This document shows positions 9,849 through 17,304 of a stretch of 64,000 bases of DNA, in pieces. Position 1 is the stretch's first letter. Every line of letters starts with the position of its first letter. Location of the stretch: positions 1-64,000 of the forward strand of contig CAIQVH010000020.1 in assembly GCA_903875215.1 (NCBI GenBank), given 5' to 3'. The position numbers and the translations under genes are program-made. The DNA comes from an uncultured Anaerolineae bacterium. GTDB lineage: Bacteria; Chloroflexota; Anaerolineae; Anaerolineales; Villigracilaceae. The notes below the pieces were generated by a model that saw only the letters and a list, made by a program, of their open reading frames with translations, was not told the DNA's origin and did no database searches.

Positions 9849-11201
9849 GTGGAAGCTCTACGAATTGCATTTTTCCCTTTGATCCGGACTACTTTTGATG
9901 TTTCGCTCGCTGAAACGATGATTGCTGAGGCGCGCCAGTCCCTTTTGGCAGCTGGATTTCAGTTGGTTGGCCCCGCTCAGGGCCTGACCGATGTAGCCGC
10001 CGCTCAAGCCGCTGCCGCGGAACTCGCTTCCACTCCCGTTGATCTGATCCTGATTTTTCAGGCCACTTTCGCTGACAGTACCATGACAGTAGCCCTGACC
10101 GAAAACGCCGATGCCCCGATCTTTTTGTGGGCTGTCCCCGAACCCTGGACGGGTGGCCGTTTACGTCTAAACTCCCTTTGCGGTATCAACCTGGCTGGTC
10201 ATGCTCTCACCCTGCGCCTGCAAAAATACGATTATGCCTACGCCGCGCCCACCGATACCGCCGTGATCCAGCAAATCCGCATGCTGGCCTCAGCCGCCCG
10301 CCTGCGCCATCGCCTGAAAACTGCACATTTGGGCGTGGTGGGCGAACATCCGGTCGGGATGGATTCCTGTCATCTGGATGAAATCAAACTGCACGAGCTT
10401 TTCGGGATAAATGTACTGCGGATTGAACTGACCGAAGTCTTTACCCGCGCCCGCGCCATCTCTGCGGCGACGATAACCCAAACCCGCGCCCGGCTCGACC
10501 TCCGTTTGGATAACCTCGCCACGCTGGAACAGGCTCCGCTAAACGGCACCCTGAGCGTGTACAACGCCCTGAAAGAAATCGCCGCAGAAAACAAACTGGA
10601 CGGTCTGGCTGTGCGCTGTTGGCCGGAATTTTTCACTGAAATGGGCTGCGCGGCCTGCGGGGCCATGTCGATGCTCAGTGACGGCTTTGGCGATTCCGCG
10701 CCGCTGCCATGCAGTTGCGAAGCCGATATTAATGGCACTGTCACGCAGTTGATGCTGCAAACCCTGGCCGACGCCCCGGCCTTTGGCACAGACATGGTGG
10801 CTGTCGATTTTGAAAAAGATACCATGGCGCTCTGGCACTGTGGGCTGGCGCCTTTCTCCATGGCTGATCCGGCCGTCCAGGCGCATGGAGGGATTCATTC
10901 CAATCGCCGTGTTCCATTGGTCATGGAATTTCCGCTAAAACCCGGGCTTGTCACCGTTGTCCGTCTTAGCCAGGCTACAGGTGAGTTAAGGCTGGTGCTG
11001 GCCCAGGGTGAAATGCTTTCATCGCCCAAGCCTTTTAGCGGCACATCTGGCACTCTGCGGCTCTCCGGCCCGGTGCGTAACTTCCTGGACATCCTGATGA
11101 AGGAGGGCCTGGAACATCACGTTTCTCTGGTTTATGGCGATTACATTAAAGAATTACAGGCTTTTGCCCGTCTGGTGGGCCTGCCTGTCTTGAATTGCTG
11201 A
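9849..11201 (+). CDS. L-fucose isomerase-like protein, probable sulfoquinovose isomerase
   Basis: A 450-residue member of the fucose/arabinose isomerase-like fold. The N-terminal domains are Rossmann-like (DLILIFQATFADSTM; FLWAVPEPWTGGRLRLNSLC). The C-terminal region carries likely metal ligands (CWPEFFTEMGCAACGAMSML, PCSCEADINGTV, FEKDTMALWHCGLAP). Sulfo-transaldolase clusters use an isomerase of this broad family to turn sulfoquinovose into 6-deoxy-6-sulfofructose. The role here is inferred from its place between a sulfoquinovosidase/ROK and a transaldolase. It starts at GTG 9849, 10 bases after the ROK stop. Confidence 0.75.
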   Translation: MEALRIAFFPLIRTTFDVSLAETMIAEARQSLLAAGFQLVGPAQGLTDVAAAQAAAAELASTPVDLILIFQATFADSTMTVALTENADAPIFLWAVPEPWTGGRLRLNSLCGINLAGHALTLRLQKYDYAYAAPTDTAVIQQIRMLASAARLRHRLKTAHLGVVGEHPVGMDSCHLDEIKLHELFGINVLRIELTEVFTRARAISAATITQTRARLDLRLDNLATLEQAPLNGTLSVYNALKEIAAENKLDGLAVRCWPEFFTEMGCAACGAMSMLSDGFGDSAPLPCSCEADINGTVTQLMLQTLADAPAFGTDMVAVDFEKDTMALWHCGLAPFSMADPAVQAHGGIHSNRRVPLVMEFPLKPGLVTVVRLSQATGELRLVLAQGEMLSSPKPFSGTSGTLRLSGPVRNFLDILMKEGLEHHVSLVYGDYIKELQAFARLVGLPVLNC

Positions 11202-11383
11202 CCGAAGGCAGCCGTCCGGTACACGAGTCAACCCAAAGCGGGCCTCGACCAGGAGCAGGTTGGGGCCTCTGGGTCGCTTCGAAACGGGATGCAGTTGCCG
11301 GGTCTGGATTTTAGGTTTTACTTCTCAGGAAAATTGGAAAAGGTTCCGTTGTGAGAATCCAAGTCTAATCAAAGGAGATTGTT

Positions 11384-12052
11384 ATGCAGTTTTTTCTGGA
11401 TAGCGCCATCACAAGTGAAATTGAATATGCCCTCGAGACGATCAACATCGACGGGATTACCACGAACCCGCGGCATGTGCAGGTTTCGGGCAAGCCCTTC
11501 CTGACGGTTATCCGCGAGATTGCCAGGCTGGTCGAAGGGACGGAGAAGACTGTTTCGGTGGAAGTCAACCCGCATTTTATGACGTATGCCGAGATGATGC
11601 CCGAAGCTGAAAAGTTGGCGGCGATTTCTCCCAATTTCGTGATCAAGTTGCAGTGTGTCGAGCCGTCTTTCAAGGTGATCGAGGCGCTGGCCAGGAAAGA
11701 TATTCGCACGAATTGCACGCTGATTTTTTCGCCGATGCAGGCGTTACAGGCCATGCGCTCGGGCGCGTATTTCATTTCCCCGTTTATTGGCTGGAAGGAA
11801 AGCAACGGCGAAGATGTGCGGGGTTTTATCGACGATATTGTGACGATGCGCGACAACTATGGTTTTGACTCTGAAATCATCGTTGCCGCAGTGCGCAATG
11901 CCCGCCAGATTGTGGACATGGCCGTGCTGGGCGCGGATATTGTCACCGCCGGGCTGTCGGTTTATCAGGAAGGTGTGCAGCATCCGTATACGCAGGAAGG
12001 GATTCAAAAATTTACCCAGTTCTGGGATAAGACACCCTATGATGAAGCCTGA
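11384..12052 (+). CDS. Fsa-type transaldolase, probable 6-deoxy-6-sulfofructose transaldolase
   Basis: A 222-residue class I aldolase/transaldolase of the FSA/TalC size class. It begins MQFFLDSA and has the TTNPRH loop. Lys88 (NFVIKLQC) sits where the Schiff-base lysine lies. TNCTLIFSPMQALQAMRSGA and FISPFIGWKES form the phosphate/sulfonate-end loops and differ from standard FSA. The expected reaction transfers dihydroxyacetone from sulfofructose to glyceraldehyde 3-phosphate, giving fructose 6-phosphate and 3-sulfolactaldehyde. It has a strong ribosome site (AAAGGAG). The sulfosugar role is inferred from context. Confidence 0.82.
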   Translation: MQFFLDSAITSEIEYALETINIDGITTNPRHVQVSGKPFLTVIREIARLVEGTEKTVSVEVNPHFMTYAEMMPEAEKLAAISPNFVIKLQCVEPSFKVIEALARKDIRTNCTLIFSPMQALQAMRSGAYFISPFIGWKESNGEDVRGFIDDIVTMRDNYGFDSEIIVAAVRNARQIVDMAVLGADIVTAGLSVYQEGVQHPYTQEGIQKFTQFWDKTPYDEA

Positions 12053-12069
12053 GGTGGTGGGAGTGCGCA

Positions 12070-12798
12070 ATGAATGAGGTTGTAAGCGCCGGTTTCATCG
12101 CCGCGGTAATTTTCTTTGCCGTCATTACACAGGGAATCAGTGGTTTTGGCATGGCGCTGGTCACGATGGCGATTTTGCCCAGCATCCTGGGCTTGCGCGT
12201 GGCTGCCCCTCTGGTTGCGCTGATTGCGATTTGCATTGAAGCGGTCATTCTATTCCGAAATTGGCGGTCGCTCACCTTTCGGGATATTTGGCTGGCAATT
12301 GCCGCTTCGTTCATCAGCATTCCAATTGGCGTTCAGTTTCTGAAGGGGTTGGATAATGTCTGGGGCTTGCGCATCTTAGGAATCATCATTGCGCTTTATG
12401 CGCTTTACGCGCTTTCTGGTTTCCACCTCCCCAAAATGACTCATCCGTTTTGGCAGGCCCTGGCCGGGCTGATCAGCGGCTTGATGGGAGGCGCTTTTAA
12501 TACTCCCGGGCCGGCCATGATTATTTATGCCGATACCCAAAAATGGGAACCCGCTCGTTTTCGTGGCAATTTGCAGGGTTATTTCATCATCAGCAGCGTG
12601 CAGGTGATTTTTAATCATGCCGTTTCTGGTAACTTCAGCCCGGTTGTTTTGGGCTGGTTTGGGAAAATAGCCCTGCCCGCCCTGATTGCTGGATTGATCG
12701 CGGGATCCTTGCTTGAACGGCGCCTGCCAGCGCAAGGCTTTAGAAAATTCGTCTTAATTTTATTGCTGGTCACCAGCTTTAGAATGGCATTTGTATGA
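12070..12798 (+). CDS. TauE/SafE family sulfonate/anion exporter
   Basis: A 242-residue membrane protein with about 7-8 hydrophobic segments and the TauE/SafE pattern (VITQGISGFGMALVTMAILP, then the repeat ALAGLISGLMGGAFNTPGPA). The family exports sulfite or C2-C3 sulfonates. In known sulfoglycolytic clusters such a protein ejects sulfolactate or dihydroxypropanesulfonate. Placement between the transaldolase and the pseudo-peptidase fits sulfolactate export. Its stop overlaps the next start by 4 bases (ATGA). Confidence 0.85.
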   Translation: MNEVVSAGFIAAVIFFAVITQGISGFGMALVTMAILPSILGLRVAAPLVALIAICIEAVILFRNWRSLTFRDIWLAIAASFISIPIGVQFLKGLDNVWGLRILGIIIALYALYALSGFHLPKMTHPFWQALAGLISGLMGGAFNTPGPAMIIYADTQKWEPARFRGNLQGYFIISSVQVIFNHAVSGNFSPVVLGWFGKIALPALIAGLIAGSLLERRLPAQGFRKFVLILLLVTSFRMAFV

Positions 12799-13895
12799 AC
12801 ACTGAATTTCTGATCAAGCGAAAAAAATTTTTGGAACTGTTGGACAAGCATGGAGCGCAGGCTCTACTCTTGCGCCGTGTGAGCAGTTTTGCCTGGGCCA
12901 CCTGCGGCGCGCCCTCCTACGTCAATACCGCCATCACTGAAGGCGCAGCCTCGCTGCTGGTGACGCGCGACCGCTGCTTTCTGGCGACCAATAACATCGA
13001 AGCTCCGCGCCTCGAGCAGGAATGTGGTTTGGCGGAACAGGGCTGGGAATTCCGCATTTCGCACTGGACCAGTCCGATGGACGAGCTGAATAAACTCACC
13101 GCCGGGCTGAACCTGATCTCAGATGTCCCCTTTGGCAGCGCGAAGGATGTCAGCGCGGAGATATCCCGGCTGCGGGCAGGGCTGACGCCCGCTGAAGGCA
13201 AACGCCTCCGGCAGCTTGGGCGGTTGTGCGCTCAGGCCATGGATGCCTCCGCCCGGGCTGTCCGCCCGCAAATGACGGAGTACGAAATCGCCGCTTTGCT
13301 GGGAGGAGAAGCCCAACAGCGCGGCGTCCAGCCGATTGTCAACCTGATTGCCACCGACGAGCGCATCTACCGCTTCCGCCACCCGCTGCCGACTGAGAAA
13401 AAACTGGAAAAGTATGCCCTGTTGGTGCTGACCGGCCGCCGCTGGGGGCTGGTTTGCTCCATTTCGCGCCTCGTCCACTTTGGGCCGATCCCCGCGGACG
13501 TGCAGAAACGCATCGATGCCACCGCGCGAGTCAATGCCATGCTGATTGCCCACACTCGCCCTGGCCGCTCGCTCGATGATGTTTTCCAGCTCGGACTGCA
13601 TGAATATGCTGCCACCGGTTTCCCCGACGAGTGGCGCTTCCACCACCAGGGCGGCGCCATCGGCTACGAGCCGCGTGAGTTCCTGGGTTTGCCTGGTTCC
13701 GCGGATGTGGTTTCAGTGGGTCAGGCTTACGCCTGGAATCCAACCATCGCTGGGGCTAAAATGGAAGACACTATCCTGGTTGGTGAAAAGTCCAATGAAA
13801 TTTTGACCGCCATTCCCCATTGGCCGGTCATTTCGATTATCATCGCTGAACAGGATGTCGAAATCAGCTGCCCGATGGCGCTTGAAATCAATTAA
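12795..13895 (+). CDS. M24 (Xaa-Pro peptidase/creatinase) family protein lacking metal ligands
   Basis: A 366-residue two-domain protein: a creatinase-like N-terminal domain (~1-130) and an M24 pita-bread domain (~140-366). Four of the five usual metal ligands seem lost. The first Asp region reads LLVLTGRRW, the second CSISR, the GHGIG histidine position reads GGAIG, and the EPG glutamate position reads AWNPT. Only the final Glu (MEDTILVGE) remains. It should therefore not be a metallopeptidase. It may be a pseudoenzyme, a ligand-binding subunit or an enzyme of different chemistry. It is coupled to the exporter gene. Similar proteins occur in other sugar operons, but I know no defined role. 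Confidence 0.75.
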   Translation: MNTEFLIKRKKFLELLDKHGAQALLLRRVSSFAWATCGAPSYVNTAITEGAASLLVTRDRCFLATNNIEAPRLEQECGLAEQGWEFRISHWTSPMDELNKLTAGLNLISDVPFGSAKDVSAEISRLRAGLTPAEGKRLRQLGRLCAQAMDASARAVRPQMTEYEIAALLGGEAQQRGVQPIVNLIATDERIYRFRHPLPTEKKLEKYALLVLTGRRWGLVCSISRLVHFGPIPADVQKRIDATARVNAMLIAHTRPGRSLDDVFQLGLHEYAATGFPDEWRFHHQGGAIGYEPREFLGLPGSADVVSVGQAYAWNPTIAGAKMEDTILVGEKSNEILTAIPHWPVISIIIAEQDVEISCPMALEIN

Positions 13896-13938
13896 CAATT
13901 CAGCCATGTCCTTGCGAATGAGCTTACACCTGTGTGCA

Positions 13939-14000
13939 GCAAACTCCCATTAAAAGGGGAAACTTGGCTGAAAAGCCATCACCGTTTTAGCGGAGGTTGC
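13939..14000 (+). promoter_or_regulatory. Candidate Moco/tungsten-cofactor (moco-motif) riboswitch
   Basis: An outer stem (GCAAACTCC, 13939-13947, with GGAGGTTGC, 13992-14000; one mismatch) encloses a CCC/GGGG pairing, AAGGGGAAA, a small GGCT-GAAA-AGCC hairpin, and ATCACCG followed by a CCG-TTTTAG-CGG hairpin. From memory the GGGAAA...ATCACCG arrangement resembles the moco RNA motif, which controls Mo- and W-enzyme genes. It lies 28 bases before the AOR start. A covariance-model search (Rfam MOCO_RNA_motif) would settle it. Confidence 0.5.
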
Positions 14001-14028
14001 TTATGGATAGAATAAATGGAGACCCCCC

Positions 14029-15936
14029 ATGACATTCGGCAGTACTGCTAAAATTTTACGGGTTAATCTCTCCACCAGCGTGCTGGAAGTGGAAACCCTG
14101 AGCGAGGACTTTTACCGACTCTACCCCGGCGGCAAGGCATTGGCAGGCTACATTCTGCTGAATGAACTTCCCGCGCACACCGAACCCTTTGCGCCTGAAA
14201 ATGTGCTCGTAATCGCCAACGGCCTGCTGACCGGCGCGCCGGTCTCCACCGCCACACGTTACGTTGTCTCGGCGCGCTCCCCGCTGACAGGCGGCTACGG
14301 TGAATCGGAAGCGGGCGGCTTTTGGGGGCCGGAACTGAAAATGGCTGGGTTCGAAGCCATCATCATCAAAGGGCGCGCGCCGCAGCCGGTGTATCTCTGG
14401 ATTCAGGATGGAGTCGCCGAAATCCGCCCGGCGGAGCACTTATGGGGGCGCACCACCGCCGAAGCGCAGCAAGCCATCCGCGCCGATTTGGGTGATGAAA
14501 AAATCCGCGTATTGCAAATTGGCATTGCCGGTGAAAACCTGGTGCGCTATGCCGGTCTGACCAACGATCTGCGCCATTTTAATGGCCGCACAGGCATGGG
14601 CGCGGTCATGGGTTCCAAAAACCTGCGCGCCATTGCGGTGCGCGGCAGCCAGCGTTACCAGTCGCTGGCGCATGACCCTGAAACGCTGCTGACCCTGGGC
14701 CGTAAACTGTCCAAAAGTATGCGCGAACACCCCGCCAGTTGGGATTTGCAGGTGCGCGGCACGCCCGGTTTGGTGGAGCCGCTCAATGCGGGTGGCATCC
14801 TGCCCACCCGAAACTTCCGCCAGGGCGCGTTTGAAGGCGTGGATGAGGTCAAGTGGGAAGCCTACGAGCAGCAATTGCTTACTGCGCGGCGCAGTTGTTA
14901 CGCCTGCGCCATCCGTTGCAAGCGCGAAGTCAATGTCAACGGCCAGCCTTCGCCTTACGGTGGCCCGGAATACGAAACCCTCGGCGCGTTTGGCCCCAAC
15001 TGCGGCATCAGCGATTTGCAGGCTATCGCCAAAGCCAACGAGCTCTGCAACGCCTATGTGCTCGATAGCATTTCTGCCGGGGTGACAATTGCCTTTGCAA
15101 TGGAATGTTTTGAACATGGCCTGATTGGCCTGAACGACACCGGCGGCATCGACCTGCGCTTTGGCAACGCTGAAGCCATGCTCACCATCCTGGAGCAAAT
15201 TGCCCGCCGCGAAGGCCTCGGCGACCTGTTGGCCGAGGGCAGCAAACGCGCCGCAGAGAAAATCGGCGGCGACGCGCACTTCTTTGCCATCCAGGTCAAG
15301 GGGCAGGAACTCGCCATGCACGAACCGCGCGGCAAGTACAATGTCGGTATGGGCTACGCCATCTCCGAAATTGGCGCCGACCATCTGGTGGTGGCGCACG
15401 ACCCGGCTTTTGCCAACCCGGAAGCCATCCAGTTCAAAAGCGCCGCTCCCCTGGGAATTACCGTGGCCCAACCGCCCCGGCTGCTGAACGCCGAAAAAAT
15501 GAAGCATTTCTACATTTTGGAAAGATGGGGCAGCATGGAAAAAACGACGGGTTACTGCTTCTTTGGCCCCGCGCCGCGCTCCTTCATCCACCCCGACGAC
15601 GTACTCCTGTCTTTGAATGCGGCTACCGGCTGGAACCTGACCCTCGACGACCTGCTCCAAATTGGCGAACGTGGCACGAACCTGGCTCGAATTTTCAATC
15701 TGCGCGAGGGCTTTACTCGCCAGGATGACACTCTGCCCGAACGCATTTTTCAGGGCCTGGAAAACGGCCCCTTGCAGGGGCTGGGTCTGCCGCGCGAGGA
15801 ATTTGAACAAGCCCTGACGCTTTTATACACTCTGAAGGGCTGGGACCCCCAAACCGGGGTTCCTGGCCGCGAGCGGCTTGAGTCGCTTTCACTTGGCTGG
15901 GCTGCCGACATGCTCCCTGTTCAAACCCGCAATTAG
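14029..15936 (+). CDS. Tungsten-type aldehyde:ferredoxin oxidoreductase (AOR family)
   Basis: A 635-residue AOR family protein, which oxidises aldehydes to acids with ferredoxin using a W (or Mo) bis-pterin. Visible are the N-terminal domain (ILRVNLSTSVLEVETLSEDF, YPGGKALAGY), cofactor loops (GAPVSTATRYVVSARSPLTG, NGRTGMGAVMGSKNLRAIAV) and the [4Fe-4S] ligands Cys290, Cys293, Cys297 (CYACAIRC) and probably Cys510 (GYCFFG). Length is near the usual 600-630. Placement at the end of the sulfosugar genes suggests 3-sulfolactaldehyde as substrate, giving sulfolactate and reduced ferredoxin. That substrate is my inference; members also accept many other aldehydes. Confidence 0.92.
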   Translation: MTFGSTAKILRVNLSTSVLEVETLSEDFYRLYPGGKALAGYILLNELPAHTEPFAPENVLVIANGLLTGAPVSTATRYVVSARSPLTGGYGESEAGGFWGPELKMAGFEAIIIKGRAPQPVYLWIQDGVAEIRPAEHLWGRTTAEAQQAIRADLGDEKIRVLQIGIAGENLVRYAGLTNDLRHFNGRTGMGAVMGSKNLRAIAVRGSQRYQSLAHDPETLLTLGRKLSKSMREHPASWDLQVRGTPGLVEPLNAGGILPTRNFRQGAFEGVDEVKWEAYEQQLLTARRSCYACAIRCKREVNVNGQPSPYGGPEYETLGAFGPNCGISDLQAIAKANELCNAYVLDSISAGVTIAFAMECFEHGLIGLNDTGGIDLRFGNAEAMLTILEQIARREGLGDLLAEGSKRAAEKIGGDAHFFAIQVKGQELAMHEPRGKYNVGMGYAISEIGADHLVVAHDPAFANPEAIQFKSAAPLGITVAQPPRLLNAEKMKHFYILERWGSMEKTTGYCFFGPAPRSFIHPDDVLLSLNAATGWNLTLDDLLQIGERGTNLARIFNLREGFTRQDDTLPERIFQGLENGPLQGLGLPREEFEQALTLLYTLKGWDPQTGVPGRERLESLSLGWAADMLPVQTRN

Positions 15937-15946
15937 CAGCGGGTTT
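15923..15946. terminator. Hairpin across the AOR stop codon
   Basis: AAACCCGC and GCGGGTTT (8 bp, loop AATTAGCA) straddle the AOR stop. There is no T-run. It could attenuate or protect the transcript between AOR and the MoaD-like gene. Confidence 0.35.
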
Positions 15947-16024
15947 ACAACCTCATGAAATCCAGATGCTTTTCGCCCTGGTGGCCTTCGGGCATAAACC
16001 CTACCCGCCAGAGAGGATAAAGTT

Positions 16025-16255
16025 ATGAAACTCTACGCAGGCGGTCAGCTCGATTTTTACTTACTGCAGCACCGTAGCTGGGTGGAACTTGAACTAAAAG
16101 AACCAACCCGGCTCAGCGCACTGCTGGTCGAGTTGGGGATTCCGCTGGCGGAAGTCCATCTGGTTGTGCTTAATGGTCAGTTGGTGGATTTGCAGGAGGT
16201 CTTTGTCTGCGGGCAGGATGAAGTCAAATTGTATCCGGCGGTCAATGGAGGCTAG
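16025..16255 (+). CDS. MoaD/ThiS-like sulfur-carrier protein
   Basis: A 76-residue beta-grasp protein ending in the diagnostic Gly-Gly (YPAVNGG), the tail adenylated and thiocarboxylated in MoaD/ThiS proteins. The core reads RLSALLVELGIPLAEVHLVV. The ribosome site is GAGAGGA. No thiamine genes are nearby. Adjacency to an AOR suggests a dedicated sulfur carrier for its pterin dithiolene, a pairing seen in other W-enzyme loci. No MoaE or MoeB partner lies in the window. Confidence 0.8.
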   Translation: MKLYAGGQLDFYLLQHRSWVELELKEPTRLSALLVELGIPLAEVHLVVLNGQLVDLQEVFVCGQDEVKLYPAVNGG

Positions 16256-16547
16256 CTCTGCGACCAATGGATTATTCAACCGCGCTTCCCGACTTGATGA
16301 CTTGCAGGAATGCTCTGGCAGCAGGGCATTAAGACTCAAGAACTTTGACCCCGACCTTCTGCCGGCGAATCTCATTTCAAAACTCAGCACTCGAGTAGCT
16401 TGATTTCGCCATGGAATTGGGGAGATCTACAAACAGGGTGATTCGAATGCGCTTTCCATTGACCGTCAGGGTCAAAATCGTCTGGTCTTTCATCGAAAAC
16501 ACGCCAGCTTCGATAGCCTTTTTCAGGTCTGCCAGGTTGGCCCGCGC

Positions 16548-17012
16548 TTATTCTTTCAGCGCAAACTCGCAGGCGGGATGATTCTCGACGCAGGCGGCCA
16601 ATTCCACAGCGCTGACACCCGGCTGCATCCCGGCGATCAGTTTTGCGCCGGGTTCCGCTTCCAGCACCTGCCAGGCCTCCGTTTTGCCGAAAAAGCCCGG
16701 CCCTTCCAGCGCCGCGGCCTGTTCGTCATTCGGGTGGACTTGCAGCGAAAGCCATTGGGCACAATCCAACAGCTTGACCAGTACCGGGAAGCGCGTCCCG
16801 GTCTGTGCAACGGCGCGCCGCCCCAGAAACGCCGCGCCACTTTCGGCGGCGATATCTGCCAGCGTGCGGCCCGCATAAGGTCCGGAGGCGATGCGATTGC
16901 CTTGATACACAATCCAGGCCTCAGCCGTGGGGACAATCTCAGGGCACAGGCGCGCGCCGCCCCAGACATATTCGCGGTATTCCGGGATCAGGGAAACTGG
17001 TTGTTTGATCAT
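16548..17012 (-). pseudogene. Truncated class I mannose-6-phosphate isomerase (ManA)
   Basis: The 154 residues match the N-terminal half of short (Bacillus-type, ~315 residue) mannose-6-phosphate isomerases: YVWGGARL, FPVLVKLLDCAQWLSLQVHP with metal ligands QVHPND, and GKTEAWQVL. The stop after CEFALKE removes the second half, including the remaining metal histidine and the catalytic arginine. Downstream in the same frame (to 16377) runs a coding-like stretch (AIEAGVFSMKDQTILTLTVN) that I do not recognise; it may be debris from a second gene. I call this a remnant. The flanking gaps 16256-16547 and 17013-17304 hold no gene I can support. Confidence 0.7.
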
Positions 17013-17304
17013 TTTTTCATCTCCATTTTTATCACCTGGCGGCGCGGATTGACGTGCGCTCGAAGCCTGCAGTTTGGCTGGACGAGGCGGAAGGATACTC
17101 GATGCGAGACGGCGTGTCATCGGGTGGTTTCCCGGCTGTCGGCACTTGTTGCGGCTTAAATGATACTTTTTTGATACTTTTTTGGGCGAAAATGGCGATC
17201 TAAACGCGGTCATCTGACATATAATATTTTTCGTTTCCGGGTTTTACCGGCGGCAAGACCGGTCTGAAGCGCATCTTATTACCGTTGAAAAAGATCATAA
17301 AAAC

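Noticed and set aside
11202-11383. Possible regulatory RNA between the isomerase and transaldolase genes
   Set aside because: Some complementary GGCCTC/GAGGCC-like words are present, but no consistent fold or known motif could be supported by eye.
16025-16255. ThiS of thiamine synthesis
   Set aside because: No thiamine genes are nearby, and adjacency to AOR favours a MoaD-type role.
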